In this document: one piece after another, positions 60,740 through 64,000 of the stretch
How the letters are laid out: every line of letters starts with the position of its first letter
How positions within the stretch are numbered: position 1 is the first letter of the stretch
Assembly (NCBI RefSeq): GCF_038051945.1
Contig: NZ_CP150302.1
Location: 1,116,001-1,180,000 of the forward strand
DNA from: Paenibacillus sp. FSL H3-0469
GTDB taxonomy: Bacteria; Bacillota; Bacilli; Paenibacillales; Paenibacillaceae
Length of the DNA stretch: 64,000 bases
Direction of reading: 5' to 3'
Made by a program: the position numbers and the translations under genes
Notes under the pieces: model-generated
Told to the model about the DNA's origin: nothing
Databases searched by the model: none
What the model saw: the letters and a program-made list of their open reading frames with translations, nothing else

Positions 60740-62191
60740 CTACTCCACATCCGTAATCATATGCTCCGCAATCAGCTGCTGCTTGCGGTTCCATAACTGT
60801 TCGCTGAGATTCACGCGGAAGACTTCCGGGTTCAGCTTGCGCAGGTACTCCGGCCAGAAGAGGTCTAGCTGCTCCTCATGGTAACGGCGAATCTCCGCCA
60901 GCTCCGGCAGGGTATAGACCTGGAAGCCGTTCACCACAATCGGCTCCAGCATCCGCAGAGCGTCGTAGCGCTCCACATGCTTCTTCATATAAGGGTGCAG
61001 CGGGTTGAACAGCTTCAGCCGGACACCGCTGCGGGGCGCAGGCTCATCGGCGAAGCTGATATAATCCGCCAACGCTTTTCCGTTCTGGCCGATAATGCGG
61101 TAGACTTCCTTTTTGCCGGGAGTGGATACCTTCTCGGGATTGGAAGAGATCTTGATCGTGGGGATCATCTCGCCGCTTGGAGCTTCAATCTCGACCAGCT
61201 TGTAGACGCCGCCGAGCGAAGGCTGATCCGCAGCGGTAATCAGCTGGGTGCCGACACCCCATGTATCGATTGCAGCCCCCTGCGACTTCAAGTTCATAAT
61301 GGTGTTCTCATCCAGATCATTGGAGGCCACAATCTTCACATACTGCAGCCCGGCTTCATCCAGCATCTCACGCGCCTTGCGGGACAGATAAGCAAGGTCA
61401 CCGCTGTCCAGCCGGATACCGTTCATCCGTTTGCCCTGTGCCTCCAGCTTCTTCGCCGTGTTGATGGCATTCGGCACCCCGCTGCGCAGGGTATCGAAGG
61501 TATCCACCAGCAGCGTCACGCCGTCCGGCATCACTCTGGCGTACGCGTCGAACGCCTCCTGCTCGCTTGGGAAGCTCTGCACCCAGGAATGGGCATGGGT
61601 GCCCTTCGTAGGGATGCCGAATTTCTTGCCGGCCAGCATGTTCGAGGTTGCATGGAAGCCGCCGACATAAGCGGCGCGTGCGCCCCACACTGCGGCATCC
61701 GCTTCCTGCGCACGGCGCGTTCCGAACTCCAGCAGCGTGTCGTCCGGGGCCACCTGCTTGATCCGCGAGGCCTTGGTAGCGATCAGCGTCTGATAGTTCA
61801 TGAAGTTCAGGATTGCCGTCTCGACCAGCTGCGCCTCCATAATCGTGCCTTCCACCCGGATCAGCGGCTCATCCTGGAAGACCAGGGCCCCTTCCTTCAT
61901 GGAATGGAGGCTGCCCTGGAAATGGAACTGCAGCAGCTCCTCCAGGAATGCGGGTGCATAGTTCTCCTCCTGCTCCGACAGGTAGCGGATATCGTCTTCC
62001 GTGAACCGCAGCTCGGCGATATACTGGGCTATCCGCTCAAGCCCCGCGAACACGGCGAACCCGTTGCCGAACGGAAGCTTGCGGAAGTAGGCTTCGAACA
62101 CGGCCTTGCGCTTGTGGGTACCGTTCATCCAGTGGGCGTACATCATATTAATCTGATATTTGTCTGTATGTAGAGCAAGTTCTCTCCTCAA
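60740..62191 (-). CDS. pncB: nicotinate phosphoribosyltransferase
   Basis: 483 residues from TTG at 62191, chosen because AGGAG lies 8 nt upstream (a GTG at 62215 has none). ALHTDKYQINMMYAHW near 5, FEAYFRKLPFGNGFAVFAGL near 35, TKASRIKQVAPDD near 140, LEFGTRRAQEADAAVWGARAA near 154, GTHAHSWVQSFP near 200, VDTFDTLRSGVPNAI near 235 and IKISSNPEK near 350. Forms nicotinate mononucleotide, the first step of NAD salvage. Beside pncA and the Nudix gene. Confidence 0.95.
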   Translation of the reverse strand: MRRELALHTDKYQINMMYAHWMNGTHKRKAVFEAYFRKLPFGNGFAVFAGLERIAQYIAELRFTEDDIRYLSEQEENYAPAFLEELLQFHFQGSLHSMKEGALVFQDEPLIRVEGTIMEAQLVETAILNFMNYQTLIATKASRIKQVAPDDTLLEFGTRRAQEADAAVWGARAAYVGGFHATSNMLAGKKFGIPTKGTHAHSWVQSFPSEQEAFDAYARVMPDGVTLLVDTFDTLRSGVPNAINTAKKLEAQGKRMNGIRLDSGDLAYLSRKAREMLDEAGLQYVKIVASNDLDENTIMNLKSQGAAIDTWGVGTQLITAADQPSLGGVYKLVEIEAPSGEMIPTIKISSNPEKVSTPGKKEVYRIIGQNGKALADYISFADEPAPRSGVRLKLFNPLHPYMKKHVERYDALRMLEPIVVNGFQVYTLPELAEIRRYHEEQLDLFWPEYLRKLNPEVFRVNLSEQLWNRKQQLIAEHMITDVE

Positions 62192-62255
62192 GTCCTCATC
62201 TCCTAATGTATGCACTGCTGTATAAGGGCTCTGCAGCTGCTATTGTGTTGGAACT

Positions 62256-62798
62256 CTATTCCGCCGTGACGACCTTCGCGCCGAGACTGCCGCGGAAGTG
62301 TTCAAGCGCCCACACGTGGCCGTCCGGGTTGAAGCTGGCTACGGCATCCTCATGCACGATGATCCCGAAGCCGTGGTTGTAAGCATCCACTGCCGTATGC
62401 AGCACACAGATATCCGTACATACTCCGATCAGATGCACCTCTGTAATGCCCCGCTCACGCAGCTTCAGCGCAAGATCCGTGCCGCAGAAGGCGCTGTAAC
62501 GCGTTTTGTCCATCCAGTAGATGGCTTCCCGGTTATCCTCGTAGACAGCCTTCAGGCTTCCGTACAGCTCACGTCCCTGACTTCCCCGCAGATTATGCGG
62601 CGGAAACAGCTTGGTCTCCGGGTGGTACGCGTCATCCGCCTCATGCAGATCTACAGCCATCACCACATAGTCCCCGCTCCGTACGAATTGTTCCGTCAAT
62701 TCACTGACTCTGGGCGCAATATCGATGCCGGGCTGGCCGACAGGCAGGTTCCCGTCAACGAAATCATTCGTGAAATCAATTACAATCAGTGCTCTCAT
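62256..62798 (-). CDS. pncA: nicotinamidase (isochorismatase fold)
   Basis: 180 residues. Catalytic triad region: Asp in VIDFTNDF near 8, Lys in WMDKTRYSAFCGTDL near 100, and the nucleophile Cys in LIGVCTDICVLHTAVDA near 128. Hydrolyses nicotinamide to nicotinate, which PncB uses. GGAGG upstream of the ATG. Upstream of pncB, both in the same direction. Confidence 0.95.
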   Translation of the reverse strand: MRALIVIDFTNDFVDGNLPVGQPGIDIAPRVSELTEQFVRSGDYVVMAVDLHEADDAYHPETKLFPPHNLRGSQGRELYGSLKAVYEDNREAIYWMDKTRYSAFCGTDLALKLRERGITEVHLIGVCTDICVLHTAVDAYNHGFGIIVHEDAVASFNPDGHVWALEHFRGSLGAKVVTAE

Positions 62799-62846
62799 GG
62801 TAGATCAGCCTCCTCCAAGGTTAATGGGCCTGCACTTCCCGGCAGC

Positions 62847-63617
62847 TTACGTATAAATGGATAATAACGGCTCATGGTCCGTGAACATATAGAGCTGTGC
62901 CGGGCGCTGGGAGTATTGATTGGAGCTGAGCGGGTTCCCCGCTTCATCGCTCACTTCTTTTAATATACCCTGACGGCTGCGTGTTGACGTAATTTTGCGG
63001 ATAAAATTCGGTTCTTTGAATTCCGGCACCACCGTCTGGATCACCTGGTACAGCTCGCTCAGCGTGAAATGGCGCGGCAGGAACTGCCGGGCAATCGTCG
63101 TCTGCAGCATCTGCTGCTGAATCCGCAGGTAGGCATCGGTAATAATATCATGGTGGTCAAAAGCCAGCTCCAGCTCCTCCAGCGCTTCCTGCAGGGTGAA
63201 CAGGCCAACCTCGCCTGCATCATCCGAAGCCTGCCGTTGCTCCAGCATCCACTCCTCCACTAGCGCAAAGAAGGCGTGGCTGATAATCCAGCCGCGCGGG
63301 TCACGGCCCGGCTGGCTGTAGACGCCGAGATATTCCAAATGTCCGCCGTCCACGCCCGTTTCTTCCTTCAGCTCGCGCGTGGCAGCATCATAGATCGATT
63401 CATCCTCCTGGCAAAAGCCGCCCGGCAGGGCCCACATGCCCGCACACGGCCATTTTTTGCGCCGGACCAGCATCACCTTCAGTTCGCGCAGCGGCAGTGT
63501 CTTCGTGACGGTCTTCCGCTCGCGCTTGGTTAGTGTAAACATGACAATATCCGCCGGAACGCCATCCGGAGTGCGGTACTTCTTGGCGTTATAGGCTTGT
63601 TCCGCGTTCTCAGTCAC
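62847..63617 (-). CDS. Nudix hydrolase with C-terminal winged helix, NrtR-like
   Basis: 256 residues. The Nudix box GGFCQEDESIYDAATRELKEETG near 71-93 matches GX5EX7REUXEEXGU, so catalysis is expected. After it come a linker (about 120-170) and a winged-helix C-terminal part (RHFTLSELYQVIQTVVPEF near 195-213, RKITSTRSRQGIL near 225). This two-domain plan is that of NrtR, which represses NAD genes and usually has lost hydrolysis. GTG start. It lies just before pncA and pncB. Dual enzyme and regulator is plausible. Confidence 0.85.
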   Translation of the reverse strand: MTENAEQAYNAKKYRTPDGVPADIVMFTLTKRERKTVTKTLPLRELKVMLVRRKKWPCAGMWALPGGFCQEDESIYDAATRELKEETGVDGGHLEYLGVYSQPGRDPRGWIISHAFFALVEEWMLEQRQASDDAGEVGLFTLQEALEELELAFDHHDIITDAYLRIQQQMLQTTIARQFLPRHFTLSELYQVIQTVVPEFKEPNFIRKITSTRSRQGILKEVSDEAGNPLSSNQYSQRPAQLYMFTDHEPLLSIYT

Positions 63618-63759
63618 TATAGATCATCCTTTGCCGTGCTATTGTTTGTTGTTCGTATCTTTTAATGTACCAAACCTGTCCGCCCAAAATCAACAGGAGC
63701 CGGCCTGCCGGCTTATGTAAAAAGGGACGGATTCACATCCGCCCCCGGGGTGTTCTGCA

Positions 63760-64000
63760 TTAATCTCCGCAGGTGGAGGGCGGTGCCTCGGTGCCTGCTT
63801 CCACATTGATTTTATCCGAAACGGTATCCCTGATCACTGAAATCACCATCTGCAGCAGATAATTGATATCGCTCTGGCTCTGCTGGAACTCGTTCACAAC
63901 CGGGATACTGTCGATCTCATCCTGCAGCTCTTCGATCTCACGTTCAATCTTCTCGACCATGGCCTGATTCTTGAAGCTCTCGAATGCCACGATCTCCTTC
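63760..64000 (-). CDS. ricA: RicA (YmcA) C-terminal part (partial)
   Basis: The gene runs off the right edge. The visible 79 residues, reading past a GTG at 63990, are IEREIEELQDEIDSIPVVNEFQQSQSDINYLLQMVISVIRDTV then KINVEAGTEAPPSTCGD, close to the C-terminal region of B. subtilis RicA (helix, then IPVIQEF-type segment) including a late Cys that in RicA helps bind Fe-S. It works with RicF and RicT in sporulation, biofilm and RNA processing. In Bacillus, cotE follows it. Confidence 0.82.
   Translation of the reverse strand, partial: KEIVAFESFKNQAMVEKIEREIEELQDEIDSIPVVNEFQQSQSDINYLLQMVISVIRDTVSDKINVEAGTEAPPSTCGD

Overview
The window looks like chromosomal DNA of a spore-forming Firmicute, most likely Paenibacillus. 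The evidence is the gene order (ricA, cotE, mutS, mutL, miaA, hfq, spoVK, hflX, ynbB, glnR, glnA on the minus strand, the order known from Bacillus), the spore genes (cotE, spoVK, a CotD-like coat protein), a bacillithiol reductase homologue, moderate GC with frequent GTG/TTG starts, and many palindromic intergenic repeats. No rRNA, tRNA, CRISPR array, prophage or transposase was seen.

Layout. 1-1.5 kb: membrane microproteins and an AT-rich orphan. 1.8-5.7 kb: glnA-glnR with a promoter and GlnR operator, then a small P-loop kinase and ynbB. 5.9-9.5 kb: hflX, spoVK, a YdcF-like gene, a DUF402 gene. 9.7-20 kb: a class A penicillin-binding protein, hfq, miaA, a methyltransferase, mutL and mutS. 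20-24 kb: repeat-rich DNA, a COOH-NH2 ligase-like gene with an internal Gly-rich minisatellite, and cotE. 24-30 kb: an HD-GYP protein, an aromatic-acid-exporter-like protein and an SsuABC-like ABC operon. 30-36 kb: azoreductase, a second-type rsgA, a very short transcript encoding a tiny peptide, a HAD hydrolase and an ArsR regulator. 36-46.5 kb: ypdA, a DUF441 gene, an ABC exporter half, and a bmrCD-like heterodimeric exporter behind a leader ORF and intrinsic terminator, then a YcaQ-family glycosylase gene with a LexA box inside its promoter. 47-54 kb: a small ABC exporter, a copper-binding four-helix protein, a COG0523 GTPase, moaB lacking a standard start codon, a coat protein and an MFS transporter. 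54-57.5 kb: a two-gene fused 2-oxoacid:ferredoxin oxidoreductase. 58-64 kb: a secreted orphan, a GH8 glycanase, the NAD salvage genes pncB and pncA with a Nudix/NrtR-like gene, and the 3' end of ricA.

Relative to Bacillus, about 40 kb of accessory and metabolic genes lie between ricA and cotE. The most unusual non-coding feature is the set of intergenic tandem repeats with different sequences but nearly the same period (50-52 bp), at 16.7, 46.6, 58.8 and 59.0 kb, with related single or paired units elsewhere. The best regulatory candidates are the bmrCD attenuator, the SOS box at 45.1 kb and the glnRA operator. All functional calls rest on motif reading and gene context, not on database searches.
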